Shown here: positions 1 through 8,658 of the stretch, piece by piece
How the letters are laid out: every line of letters begins with the position of its first letter
Numbering within the stretch: position 1 is the first letter of the stretch
Assembly (NCBI RefSeq): GCF_010994035.1
Contig: NZ_WIXN01000002.1
Span: forward strand, 1-64,000
Reading direction: 5' to 3'
Length of the DNA stretch: 64,000 bases
From: Virgibacillus aidingensis
Lineage (GTDB): Bacteria > Bacillota > Bacilli > Bacillales > Amphibacillaceae
The notes under the pieces: model-generated
What the model was told of the DNA's origin: nothing
Databases searched by the model: none
What the model saw: only the letters and a program-made list of their open reading frames with translations
Position numbers and translations under genes: made by a program

Positions 1-132
1 TGTTGAAATCTTACGATTCCAACACCAGGAATGGGGTATATGTTCTCCCACAAACATTTTACTCTAACTTGTTGATGGCATAGAGTACATAAATCATTTA
101 TTGGGAATGCCGATGTACACACTAACTGAAAA

Positions 133-228
133 TAAACAGATAAGAAAGCCATACCCCAGTCCCCAATAACAAGCTTGCAACTTATCCCCATTCGAATCAT
201 ATAAGTTTATAAACTTATTAATACCATA
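133..228 (-). pseudogene. Decayed 3' fragment of a VOC (glyoxalase-fold) gene
   Basis: Read on the minus strand, this stretch translates to about 20 residues (INKFINLYDSNGDKLQACYW) that match the C-terminus of the intact VOC protein at 15974-16327 (VNKFLDLYDPDGNRLQVCYW). The nucleotide match to 15951-16045 is roughly three quarters by eye and extends past the stop into 'taaacagataagaaag'. One extra base after the CYW codons removes the stop codon that the intact copy has. Upstream, codons are interrupted by frame breaks and stops. It is a remnant of an old paralogue and not a functional gene. The remaining bases 1-132 and 229-347 show nothing I can name. Confidence 0.6.
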
Positions 229-347
229 GACTGTTGCTCTCATTCATTTTGATATTTCAGCTTGTTAACAGATCCTTTTAAATCAGTGTCCGGCAGGCTG
301 GAGCTTTATATTCAATACCATCGACAAATATAGCCTGACTTAATATT

Positions 348-2000
348 TCATTTCATTTTATAAACCCTTGCCTCATAAGGCTTTAATGAACCTTCTTCCC
401 TATGGTCATAATTACTTACCAATAATGCCTTGGAGGTTTTTTTCAGGTCAGACGGTAATTCAAAGTCCGTATTTTCCGCAAATAAATTCGCCAAAACTAC
501 GACCTTTTCGTCACCCCATGTCCTTGTATAAGCGTAGATACTATTATGCTCCCCCAAAATCAAATCATAGCTCCCATAGATTAGCACCTTATATTGCTTC
601 CTCAACTGGATCAGCTTACGATAATAATGGTAAATCGAATCGGGGTCCTCCATTTCCCTTTCCACATTTATCTCTGTATAATTCGGATTTACCTTCATCC
701 ATGGATTGCCTTCAGAAAACCCTGCATGCTTCCCGCTATTCCATTGCATTGGGGTCCTGGAGTTATCACGCCCGGTTTTCCAGATGACCTCCATGATTTC
801 TTCAACGGGAGTACCTTCTTCCATTTGGTTAAAATAAAAATTCCTCATTCCCACATCATTGTAGTCATCAATGGAAGGAAATTGCACGTTTGTCATCCCA
901 ATTTCCTGTCCCTGATAAATAAAAGGGGTACCCTGCATAAAAAAGTACATGGTTGCTAAACTTTTTGCAGACTCTTTCCAGTATTCCCCGCTATTTCCCC
1001 ATGTTGAAACCGAGCGTGCCTGATCATGGTTTTCCAAAAATAATGCATTCCAGCCGATTCCGTCCAATCCTTTTTGCCACTTCGTTAATACTTCCTTTAA
1101 TGAGTGAATATCAATTCCTGTATTTGTATTTTTTCCCCATAAATCCAAATGCTCAAATTGGAAAATCATATTGAACTTACCGTTTACTTCACCAACCCAT
1201 TCATCTGCCTGCTCCACACTTACGCCATTAGCTTCCCCGACAGTCATAATGTCGTAATGGTCAAAGGTCTTCTCTTTTAACTCTTCTAAGAACACTTGAA
1301 TCCCTTCACGGTTCATATGTCCCTGAAAGGAAGGTACATACTTCTTGTTGTCCGGGTTCGGCATGTCCGGTAATCCGGGCACTTTTTTAATATGGGAGAT
1401 CGCATCTACGCGGAAACCATCTATTCCCTTATCAAGCCACCAGTTAACCATTTGATATAATTCGTTTCTGACTGCAGGGTTTTCCCAGTTTAGGTCCGGT
1501 TGTTTGCTTGAGAAGACGTGCAGAAAGTACTCGCCTGTTTTCTCATCATATTGCCATGCGGAACCGCCGAAAATGGATTCCCAGTTATTCGGTTCTTTCC
1601 CGGACTTTCCAGAGCGCCATATATAATAATCTCTGTAGGCATTGTCTTTGGAAGAACGTGATTCAATAAACCATGGATGCTCATCAGAAGTATGATTAAT
1701 TACCAAATCCATGATCAATTTCATCCCCCTGCGATGGACTTCTTCCAAAAGCTGCTCAAAGTCTTCCATTGTACCAAATTCATCCAATATATCCTTATAG
1801 TCACTAATATCATAGCCATTATCGTCATTTGGTGACTTGTAGATGGGACTCATCCAAACAACATCAATACCAAGCTCTTCCAAATAGTTCAGTCTGGAAA
1901 TAACACCTTGAATATCGCCAATTCCATCTCCATTCGAATCCATGAAACTGCGGGGGTATACTTGATAAACAACAGCCTCTTTCCACCATACCTCTTTCAT
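348..2000 (-). CDS. malL: GH13 alpha-glucosidase / oligo-1,6-glucosidase family
   Basis: Cytoplasmic hydrolase (550 aa, normal for the family, no signal peptide) that releases glucose from the non-reducing ends of maltodextrins or isomalto-oligosaccharides. GH13 regions are clear: DLVINHTSDEH near 98, GFRVDAISHI with nucleophile Asp199, acid/base Glu256 in VGEANGV, and ENHDQ. The residue after the nucleophile is Ala200. Oligo-1,6-glucosidases usually have Val here and alpha-1,4-acting relatives have Ala/Thr, so alpha-1,4 preference is possible. It is the last gene of the minus-strand run, 30 bp after the isomerase-fold gene, with an AAGGAG site before ATG. It probably finishes digestion of imported oligosaccharides made by the nearby CGTase and cyclomaltodextrinase. 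Confidence 0.9.
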   Translation of the reverse strand: MKEVWWKEAVVYQVYPRSFMDSNGDGIGDIQGVISRLNYLEELGIDVVWMSPIYKSPNDDNGYDISDYKDILDEFGTMEDFEQLLEEVHRRGMKLIMDLVINHTSDEHPWFIESRSSKDNAYRDYYIWRSGKSGKEPNNWESIFGGSAWQYDEKTGEYFLHVFSSKQPDLNWENPAVRNELYQMVNWWLDKGIDGFRVDAISHIKKVPGLPDMPNPDNKKYVPSFQGHMNREGIQVFLEELKEKTFDHYDIMTVGEANGVSVEQADEWVGEVNGKFNMIFQFEHLDLWGKNTNTGIDIHSLKEVLTKWQKGLDGIGWNALFLENHDQARSVSTWGNSGEYWKESAKSLATMYFFMQGTPFIYQGQEIGMTNVQFPSIDDYNDVGMRNFYFNQMEEGTPVEEIMEVIWKTGRDNSRTPMQWNSGKHAGFSEGNPWMKVNPNYTEINVEREMEDPDSIYHYYRKLIQLRKQYKVLIYGSYDLILGEHNSIYAYTRTWGDEKVVVLANLFAENTDFELPSDLKKTSKALLVSNYDHREEGSLKPYEARVYKMK

Positions 2001-2030
2001 AAAAATGCTCCTTGCTTATATATTTTTCTA

Positions 2031-2999
2031 TTACAGCCACCACATATCGGCAGGGGCTTCTTCCATAATAATCGCATTAAGATTTTTAACCGCTGCCCTG
2101 AATCCTTCATCTATTGACATAATTGGATCCTCATGCTCAATACTCATTACATGATCATATCCATAGGTTCTCAGCGCACTAACAATATTGGACCATTCCT
2201 GCATACTGTGGCCATAACCTACGGAACGGAAGCTCCAAGCACGTGTCTGCACGTCGGTATAAGCCTGCATATCGGTTAATCCATACATATTTACGTTATC
2301 CTGATCGATGTAAGTGTCTTTGGCATGAAAATGATGGATAGCATTTTCTTTACCTAATATTTTAATTGCTGCAACCGGATCAATTCCCTGCCACCATAAA
2401 TGACTTGGGTCAAGGTTCGCACCAATCGCATCATTCGTAGCTTCCCTAAGTTTTAGCAGCGTATATGGTGTATGGACCAGAAATCCTGCATGCAGTTCCA
2501 AGCCAACTTTTACACCATGGTCTTTCGCAAATTGACCTTGTTCCTTCCAATAAGGAATAAGTTTCCTCTCCCATTGCCAATTTAAAATATCGGAGTATTC
2601 GTTTGGCCAAGGTGTGACAGGCCAGTTCGGATACTTGGAATCTTCATTCGAACCGGGTGTCCCTGAAAAGGTATTTACGACTGGTACACCCAGTAGCTCC
2701 GCAAGCCTTACCGTCTTCACAAACGTATCATGCGACTTCTTCTTTTTTTCCTTATTTGGGGAAATTGGATTGTCATGACAGCTGAATGCACTTATCGTTA
2801 ATCCCCTGGAATGAACCTTATCTATAAATCTCTTTCTTTCTTCGCTGCTTGCCAGTAATTCATCAATATTACAGTGTGCAGTTCCTGGATTTCCTCCTGT
2901 TCCTATTTCAACCGCCTTTAATCCGGCATTTTTTACGTGGTCGAGCATTTCTTCAAATGGCTTCTGTGCAAATAATACGGTAAATACACCTAGTTTCAT
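2031..2999 (-). CDS. Sugar phosphate isomerase/epimerase-fold TIM-barrel protein
   Basis: A 322-aa xylose-isomerase-like TIM-barrel protein (IolE/SPI family). Metal-binding style segments are visible: GLELHAG in the middle, NLDPSHLWW, HFHAKD, and a C-terminal SIEHEDP. The family isomerises, epimerises, dehydrates or, in some reports, cleaves (3-keto) sugars using a divalent metal. The exact substrate cannot be read from sequence. Its ATG overlaps the stop of the upstream Gfo/Idh/MocA gene by 4 bp, so the two are translationally coupled. Its place between two sugar dehydrogenases and an alpha-glucosidase suggests action on an oxidised glucose or glucoside. IolE-like inositol function is less likely because no other iol gene is nearby. 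Confidence 0.85.
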   Translation of the reverse strand: MKLGVFTVLFAQKPFEEMLDHVKNAGLKAVEIGTGGNPGTAHCNIDELLASSEERKRFIDKVHSRGLTISAFSCHDNPISPNKEKKKKSHDTFVKTVRLAELLGVPVVNTFSGTPGSNEDSKYPNWPVTPWPNEYSDILNWQWERKLIPYWKEQGQFAKDHGVKVGLELHAGFLVHTPYTLLKLREATNDAIGANLDPSHLWWQGIDPVAAIKILGKENAIHHFHAKDTYIDQDNVNMYGLTDMQAYTDVQTRAWSFRSVGYGHSMQEWSNIVSALRTYGYDHVMSIEHEDPIMSIDEGFRAAVKNLNAIIMEEAPADMWWL

Positions 3000-4048
3000 G
3001 ACTCATCTCCTCCCAGCTGCAGTTTTACACTTGAACCAATTTCACTGCTTTTATAAATAGATTCTATTAATTTTGTAACTTTTAATGTCTGTTCCGGTTT
3101 ACATATTAATTCAGCTTCTCCAAGACAGCTTTCAATAAAGTTTTTTGCTTGAAAGAATGCAGCTTTTTTATGATTATCCTCTGTCATTACTTCAGTTGTT
3201 GTAAGAACACCTTGCCTTGACTGATATAATTCAAATGGAAAGACATTGATCCCGCCTTTCACTCCGGAAATACTGATGTGAGTCGTATCTTCCTTTATAT
3301 TTGCGGCCCATGAACATTCAAATAACATGGAAGCCCCATTTTCAAAGCGGACGTAAGAAGACACATGGTCGTCCACCTCAAATGTTTCATGATCAATATT
3401 GCCCCACTCATTTATCTGGTCAGGTGTTTTGCTTAAACGGTTATAAGCTGTGCCTGTTACTTCTGCCGGCTCAAGCCCATCCAGCAGCCATAGTGCTAAA
3501 TCAAGAAAATGACAGCCATAATCAATTAAACTTCCTCCGCCTTGCATTTCTTTATTGATAAAAACACCCCAGCCCGGTACTTTACGTTGTCTCAATGCCT
3601 GAATTCTAGTAACGAGAGGATCGCCAATTTCCTGCATTGCTTGTTTGGCAACTTGCGCCGATTCAGTATAACGATAATGATAAGCAACGGATAAAACTTT
3701 CTTATTTTTTCTTGAAACTTCCAGCATTCGTTCACACTCTGCCGTTGTGATTGCCATCGGTTTTTCACAAAGAACATGGATACCGGCTTCCATTGCCGCA
3801 ATGGCAATTTCCGCATGAAATTTGTTTGGAGTACAAATCGTCACCGCATCCACCACCGAAAATAAATCACGGTAGTCATAAAAAACATGCGGAATATTGA
3901 AACTTGCCGCTGCTTCTTCCGCTCGTGCCTGATCCAGGTCTTGAACAGCGGCCACTTCTACTTTTTCCTGTAATTGAAGGTAAGCTGGAATATGCCTGTC
4001 CTGCGCAATTCTGCCTGCTCCAATAATACCCATCCTCAACTTTAGCAT
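2996..4048 (-). CDS. Gfo/Idh/MocA family NAD(P)-dependent sugar dehydrogenase (second copy)
   Basis: A 350-aa cytoplasmic oxidoreductase. The N-terminal Rossmann motif is GAGRIAQ, the family signature is CEKPMA near residue 95, and the C-terminal substrate domain carries DYGCHFLDLALWLLDG. Members oxidise a sugar or polyol hydroxyl with NAD(P). It lies 5 bp downstream of a second, clearly distinct family member and overlaps the isomerase-fold gene, so the three form one operon. Paired Gfo/Idh/MocA plus isomerase-fold genes are known from inositol and 3-keto-glycoside pathways. Here the flanking malto-oligosaccharide genes favour a glucoside substrate. Specific substrate unknown. Confidence 0.9.
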   Translation of the reverse strand: MLKLRMGIIGAGRIAQDRHIPAYLQLQEKVEVAAVQDLDQARAEEAAASFNIPHVFYDYRDLFSVVDAVTICTPNKFHAEIAIAAMEAGIHVLCEKPMAITTAECERMLEVSRKNKKVLSVAYHYRYTESAQVAKQAMQEIGDPLVTRIQALRQRKVPGWGVFINKEMQGGGSLIDYGCHFLDLALWLLDGLEPAEVTGTAYNRLSKTPDQINEWGNIDHETFEVDDHVSSYVRFENGASMLFECSWAANIKEDTTHISISGVKGGINVFPFELYQSRQGVLTTTEVMTEDNHKKAAFFQAKNFIESCLGEAELICKPEQTLKVTKLIESIYKSSEIGSSVKLQLGGDES

Positions 4049-4053
4049 TCACG

Positions 4054-5085
4054 TCACTGCTCCATTTGAAATATGCGCTTTGTTTTCACCGATTTCAGGG
4101 CACTTAAAATAATTTCCAGCGATTTCTTTCCTTCTTCCCCATCAATTAACGGCTTTCTGTCATGAAGGATCGATTCAACAAAGTGATCAATCACATGTGA
4201 GGTTGTTTGACCGCCTTCTTCGTTGGACTGAATGCCACCCAATTCATAATTCACTGTCTCCCCATTATTATATTGCACAACGAGTGGATAATCGGGATCA
4301 TCCTCCAGTCTCAATATGGCATTTTCTCCATAAATAATCGTTGAATTATCTTCTTTTGCTATATAGGCCCAGCTTGCTGCAAGTGTTCCAATGATGCCGC
4401 TTTCCGTTTTTAAAATTAATACAGCATTATCATCCACATCTGTATTTTTTTTCGCACTTGTTTCAACAAATGCACCAACCTCAATGATTTCTTCACCCAG
4501 CAGATAACGAAGCAAGTCTGCCTTATGTACACCAAGGTCGCCCATTGCCCCGATAAATGCATGGTCTTTATTGAAAAACCAGCTGTTTGTCCCATCTGCA
4601 CTCCAGTTATCCGGACCGTCATGCCCAAATGTCGTTCGGAAGCTGTAGATTTTCCCAACTTCCCCTTGTTCAATTAGTTTTCTGGCTTTTTTGTGGGAGG
4701 AGACAAAGCGTTGATTATGACCAATCATAAGCTTTTTATTATTTATGCTGGCTACCCTGATCATCTCCTCTGCTTCCTCACTGGATGTTGCCATGGGCTT
4801 TTCACATAATACATGACACCCGACATTTAAAGCGGCAACACTGACTGAGGCATGTAAATAGTTAGGCAGACAGACACTAACAGCATCAATATTTTCGTTT
4901 TTTAATAGTTTTTCATAGTTTGTATATGCCTTTGTACGATAGCGTTGTGCAGTATCCTGCACTCTTGCTGCATTAATATCACAAACAGCAGCGATTTCAA
5001 CATTTGGGTTGTTGTCATATTCAATTAAGTGGCGATGCTTTGCGATACTGCCGCAGCCAATGACGGCTGCACGAAGTTTAGACAT
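4054..5085 (-). CDS. Gfo/Idh/MocA family NAD(P)-dependent sugar dehydrogenase (first copy)
   Basis: A 343-aa oxidoreductase with Rossmann motif GCGSIAKHRH at the N-terminus, CEKPMATS near 95 and GDLGVHKADLLRYLLG in the substrate domain. The GGGGAGGAATC ribosome site before the ATG supports the start. It leads the lower part of the minus-strand cluster (two dehydrogenases, isomerase fold, alpha-glucosidase). About 120 bp upstream is a LacI-type operator, GCAATCGTTTGC (5205-5216), resembling the perfect one in front of mdxE. This suggests the LacI protein encoded just upstream controls both units. Sequence alone does not give the substrate. Confidence 0.9.
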   Translation of the reverse strand: MSKLRAAVIGCGSIAKHRHLIEYDNNPNVEIAAVCDINAARVQDTAQRYRTKAYTNYEKLLKNENIDAVSVCLPNYLHASVSVAALNVGCHVLCEKPMATSSEEAEEMIRVASINNKKLMIGHNQRFVSSHKKARKLIEQGEVGKIYSFRTTFGHDGPDNWSADGTNSWFFNKDHAFIGAMGDLGVHKADLLRYLLGEEIIEVGAFVETSAKKNTDVDDNAVLILKTESGIIGTLAASWAYIAKEDNSTIIYGENAILRLEDDPDYPLVVQYNNGETVNYELGGIQSNEEGGQTTSHVIDHFVESILHDRKPLIDGEEGKKSLEIILSALKSVKTKRIFQMEQ

Positions 5086-5204
5086 GCTAATGATTCCTCC
5101 CCATTCTTTTGATAGTATCTCTATTGGTTTATGGTTCTATTTTGATTTATCATTCCAGTCGGCCATGCATACTATCCCATACATTTTTTCATTTTTATTC
5201 CAGG

Positions 5205-5216
5205 GCAATCGTTTGC
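5205..5216. promoter_or_regulatory. LacI-family operator-like palindrome upstream of the dehydrogenase operon
   Basis: GCAATCGTTTGC differs by one base from the perfect palindrome GCAAACGTTTGC at 10010-10021. It sits between the LacI gene and the dehydrogenase operon it probably regulates. Confidence 0.55.
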
Positions 5217-5245
5217 ACCATGATGATTATTTCCATGATAAAAGA

Positions 5246-5277
5246 AAGGGGGGGTTATTAACCTAAGTCGCCCCCTT
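5246..5277 (-). terminator. Intrinsic terminator of the lacI-type gene
   Basis: On the minus strand AAGGGGG pairs with CCCCCTT, followed by TTTCTTTT. The hairpin begins inside the last codons of the regulator gene. Confidence 0.6.
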
Positions 5278-6294
5278 AACAAATTGACTCACTGAATCAC
5301 GATACACAATTTTATATGGGATAATAATACGCTTTGCAGGCTCCGATTTGTCAATCGTTTTTTCAATTAACGCTTTAGCTGATTGTGCACCCAGCTCATG
5401 TATTTGTATATCCACAGTTGTCAGTGCAGGGCGAATGATTTCTGATAAGTATACATTATTGAAGCTGGCCAGGGATATATCCTCTGGTACATTTATTCCT
5501 GACTCCTCAAGCATTCCCAGCACACCAATACTGATAAGATCATCACTCACAACAATAGCTGTTGGCCGATGCTTTAAATCTAATAAACTCTCTACGGCTT
5601 CACGACCACCTGATTTTAAAAATTCCGTGTGAATTTTATATTCCTTTTTTGCCTCAAGCCCCGCTTCATGGAGAGCATCTTCATACCCTTTTTCCCGGTC
5701 CATTGTTACAAATAAGTCCTTCGATCCCCCTATAAAAGCAATTTGTTCATGCCCTTTTTCAATAAGGAGGTGCGTTATTTCTTTACCGGCATTATAATTA
5801 TCATTATCCACATGTGTTGTCTCGTTAATATGCTCATAAGGCTTTCCTATAATAGTATACGGGAACCCTTCCTCTCTCAAAAAATGGGTAACTCGATCAT
5901 TGACGCGTGAATAGAGCAGGATTACTCCATCTACTTGACTGCCATAAACCATTCGCTCAACTTCCCGGAAAATTTCATCCTCTGTTTGTCCACTGGATAA
6001 AACCATTGAGTATTGCAATTTATGTGTTACTGAACCAATACCTCTTAAAACCTCTGGAAAAAACGGGTTTTGCAATGCTTTGTCAGCAGAGGATGGCATA
6101 ATAACACCAATTGCCTTTGTAGATTTCACTACTAAATTTCTGGCATTTATATTCGGATGATAACCAAATTCTTTCATTGCTTTTCGAACTTTTTTCTTTG
6201 TATCTGAGCTGATTTTCGGATTATCCGCAATTACCCTGGAAACAGTAGATGTAGATACCCCAGTTGCCTTTGCAATGTCTTTTATTGTTACCAT
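5263..6294 (-). CDS. LacI-family transcriptional regulator (MalR/MdxR-like)
   Basis: A DNA-binding repressor of about 343 aa. The first 20 residues form the LacI helix-turn-helix (TIKDIAKATGVSTSTVSRVI), followed by the hinge and a periplasmic-binding-protein-like sensor domain with GVIMPSS, AFIGG, AIVVSDD and an ALTTVD segment. I prefer the ATG at 6294 over 6306 because GGTGAG lies correctly upstream of it. It sits between the importer and the dehydrogenase operon, with matching GCAA-N4-TTGC operators on both sides (5205 and 10010). Binding of malto-oligosaccharides as inducer is an inference from pneumococcal MalR, whose operator looks the same. Confidence 0.93.
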   Translation of the reverse strand: MVTIKDIAKATGVSTSTVSRVIADNPKISSDTKKKVRKAMKEFGYHPNINARNLVVKSTKAIGVIMPSSADKALQNPFFPEVLRGIGSVTHKLQYSMVLSSGQTEDEIFREVERMVYGSQVDGVILLYSRVNDRVTHFLREEGFPYTIIGKPYEHINETTHVDNDNYNAGKEITHLLIEKGHEQIAFIGGSKDLFVTMDREKGYEDALHEAGLEAKKEYKIHTEFLKSGGREAVESLLDLKHRPTAIVVSDDLISIGVLGMLEESGINVPEDISLASFNNVYLSEIIRPALTTVDIQIHELGAQSAKALIEKTIDKSEPAKRIIIPYKIVYRDSVSQFVKGAT

Positions 6295-6400
6295 TATTCT
6301 CACCATCTGATTTTTATTTTAATTTACTGATTCTATGACTCACTTTTTAGTAATATTCCCTTTTTGTTATCCTTTTGGAAAGTATAATTTGATAATCATT

Positions 6401-7240
6401 TTACCCTTTTGTACCTCCGGATGCTAATCCGGATATTAAATATCTTTGAAGGAATAAATATACTGCTGCTATTGGAACTGCTATTAGCATAGATCCCGCT
6501 GCAAATCTAGTAAAGTTGTTTGCAAACTGATCATTAATAAAATTGTAAAGACCGACTGCTAACGTATAGTTTTCTTCGCTCGAAAGGACGATTGTCGGAA
6601 GCAAAAAATCAAATAATGGAGCCATAAAGTTAAATAACGCAACCACTGCTAAAATTGGCTTTGCCAATGGCAGCATGACACTCCAGAAGACTCTAAGATG
6701 ACCAGCCCCATCAATTCTCGCCGCTTCATCCAATTCACGCGGTATCGTATCAAAATATCCTTTAACCAACCAAGCGTTGAAGGGAATTTGGCCCCCAAGA
6801 TAAATGAGAATCAGGCCTGTAAGGGTATCTAACAACCCAAGCATATTCAAAAAGATATACAAAGCAACCATCGCCATCATAACTGGGAACATTTGCAGAA
6901 GTAAAAAGACGTATAACCCATTTTTTCTCCCAACAAATTTGTAGCGGGAAAATGCATAAGCAACGAGCGAAGTTAGAACAACGCTGCCTATCGCATTTGC
7001 TACAGAAACAATCATTGAATTTTTATACCATAATAAATAATCGCTATCCTCACTAAATAACCATCTGTAGTGTTCCAATGAAAAATTTTCAGGTATTAAA
7101 GTGGATGAATATAGGCTGGTTCCCTGATTAAACGACATACCAACGGTCCATACCAGAGGGTAAAATATTAAAACGGCTACAATACCAATAATAAAGTATA
7201 TTGCCAAAACTTCTAATCTGTTTTTAGTTTTTCTATTCAT
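6401..7240 (-). CDS. mdxG: Maltodextrin/cyclodextrin ABC importer permease, MalG/MdxG type
   Basis: A 279-aa inner-membrane permease with six predicted helices. The cytoplasmic coupling (EAA) loop is visible as ELDEAARIDGAG, and the C-terminus ends GLASGGTKG as in MalG relatives. It forms the channel with MdxF and receives substrate from the lipoprotein MdxE. Its start overlaps the end of mdxF, which shows coupling. No ATPase gene is present, so the importer probably uses a shared ATPase such as MsmX encoded elsewhere, as in Bacillus subtilis. Confidence 0.93.
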   Translation of the reverse strand: MNRKTKNRLEVLAIYFIIGIVAVLIFYPLVWTVGMSFNQGTSLYSSTLIPENFSLEHYRWLFSEDSDYLLWYKNSMIVSVANAIGSVVLTSLVAYAFSRYKFVGRKNGLYVFLLLQMFPVMMAMVALYIFLNMLGLLDTLTGLILIYLGGQIPFNAWLVKGYFDTIPRELDEAARIDGAGHLRVFWSVMLPLAKPILAVVALFNFMAPLFDFLLPTIVLSSEENYTLAVGLYNFINDQFANNFTRFAAGSMLIAVPIAAVYLFLQRYLISGLASGGTKG

Positions 7241-8586
7241 TATATTTCACCCTCCTCCTTGAAAGATCTTGTCCTCCTGAACTGGTAAAATGCAAAACCT
7301 GAAACAATTAGGCCCATGATAATAGATATCACTGCTGCCATGGAGTAGTTATTTGTATCAAATGTCAGTTTATACACCCAGGATATTAATATATCCGTCC
7401 CCCCTGCATTTTGACCCCGAACAGGCGGGCCGCCTTCATTAAATAGATAAATAACATTAAAGTTATTAAAGTTTGAAGCGTACTGCATAATCATTAACGG
7501 TGCAGTTGCAAACATTACATGAGGAAATGTTATATTTCTAAACTTTTGGAAACGAGATGCACCATCAATATCTGCAGCTTCATACCAATCTTTAGAAATA
7601 CTTTGCAATACCCCTGTTATTAAAGCAAAAATAAATGGAAAGCCCAACCACGTTTGGATCAAAACAATGGCTATACGAGAATACATCGGGTCACTCAACC
7701 AGGCAATTCCATCTCCACCAAACATCGGGACGATAATATCTCTGTTAATGGCACCAAAATCATCGTTAAACATTGCGGAAAATACTAAGATAGTTACAAA
7801 AGCCGGTACTGCCCATGGAAGTATTAAAATCGTGCGGATTAATTTTTTAAATTTAACCCGCTCATCATTTACGAGAACAGCCAGAAAGATGCCCAGTGCA
7901 ATTTGCAATGTTGTGGCAACAACCGTCCACACAATAGTCCATGAAAACACACTTAAAAATGTGTCCTGCCAGATTGGAACAGTTATCAAATTCGTAAAAT
8001 TATCAAACCCTACCCAGTCAACCAAATTACGCGGTGGAGAATTATATAAATCGTAATTTGTAAAAGCTAATAAAACAGAAAATAACAAGGGAAATATAAC
8101 AACAAAAATCATAAGAAGTAAACCTGGAAATGTCATTATGTATGGAAATGCATAATCATAAAACGCGCTGAGAGAATCTCTCAGGTTCATTGGTTTCCAG
8201 CCATTTTGAATTTTTTTAGCTTGTTTTCTTGCATCAATTACATTGAATACATAAAGTGTAATGACAATTATTGTAACGATTAATGATAATACACCCAACA
8301 CTAATAACCTTATGGAATGATCCGTGCCTTGGATTGTCCCTAATGTACGCAGTCCCCACAACCCATAGTTAATCGATTCCAAGAAGACAATAAGAAATGC
8401 CGTTTCTATAATAATAAAAATGGAACCTTTTAAGAATCTGCGGTTATATAATTGACCCAGCCCTGCAAACAATATAGATAAAACCATTGCCACGTTTGGA
8501 TTATGCTGCTTCTGCTTTCTCTTTCTTTTACTTGTGTTTTTTTGTTCTATGTTTTCATCTGATTTTTTCTTAGCTGGAGTAGCCAA
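7240..8586 (-). CDS. mdxF: Maltodextrin/cyclodextrin ABC importer permease, MalF/MdxF type
   Basis: A 448-aa permease, longer than a minimal permease because of an N-terminal extension. The first 35 residues are lysine-rich and hydrophilic, followed by hydrophobic helices (AGLGQLYNRRFLKGS region) before the core permease begins near residue 150. The EAA loop reads WYEAADIDGASR. B. subtilis MdxF has a similar extra N-terminal part. It lies between mdxE and mdxG, with 72 bp and a hairpin separating it from mdxE. The N-terminal GLGQ-type pair of helices looks like a TM2-like module, function unknown. Confidence 0.93.
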   Translation of the reverse strand: MATPAKKKSDENIEQKNTSKRKRKQKQHNPNVAMVLSILFAGLGQLYNRRFLKGSIFIIIETAFLIVFLESINYGLWGLRTLGTIQGTDHSIRLLVLGVLSLIVTIIVITLYVFNVIDARKQAKKIQNGWKPMNLRDSLSAFYDYAFPYIMTFPGLLLMIFVVIFPLLFSVLLAFTNYDLYNSPPRNLVDWVGFDNFTNLITVPIWQDTFLSVFSWTIVWTVVATTLQIALGIFLAVLVNDERVKFKKLIRTILILPWAVPAFVTILVFSAMFNDDFGAINRDIIVPMFGGDGIAWLSDPMYSRIAIVLIQTWLGFPFIFALITGVLQSISKDWYEAADIDGASRFQKFRNITFPHVMFATAPLMIMQYASNFNNFNVIYLFNEGGPPVRGQNAGGTDILISWVYKLTFDTNNYSMAAVISIIMGLIVSGFAFYQFRRTRSFKEEGEI

Positions 8587-8620
8587 AACGCTTCCCCTCC
8601 TACCTCTATCTTAACCATCG

Positions 8621-8650
8621 AATAATGGGGAGAATAACCTCCCCCATTAT
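8621..8650 (-). promoter_or_regulatory. Hairpin between mdxE and mdxF
   Basis: ATAATGGGG pairs with CCCCATTAT just after the mdxE stop, with no T-run after it on the minus strand. Such hairpins often protect the binding-protein mRNA or reduce read-through, giving more MdxE than permease. Confidence 0.5.
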
Positions 8651-8658
8651 CCTATCTA

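Noticed and set aside
8160-8190. CTGAGAGAATCTCTCAG, resembling a TPP-riboswitch CTGAGA motif and hairpin
   Set aside because: It lies inside the mdxF reading frame and lacks the other thi-box elements.
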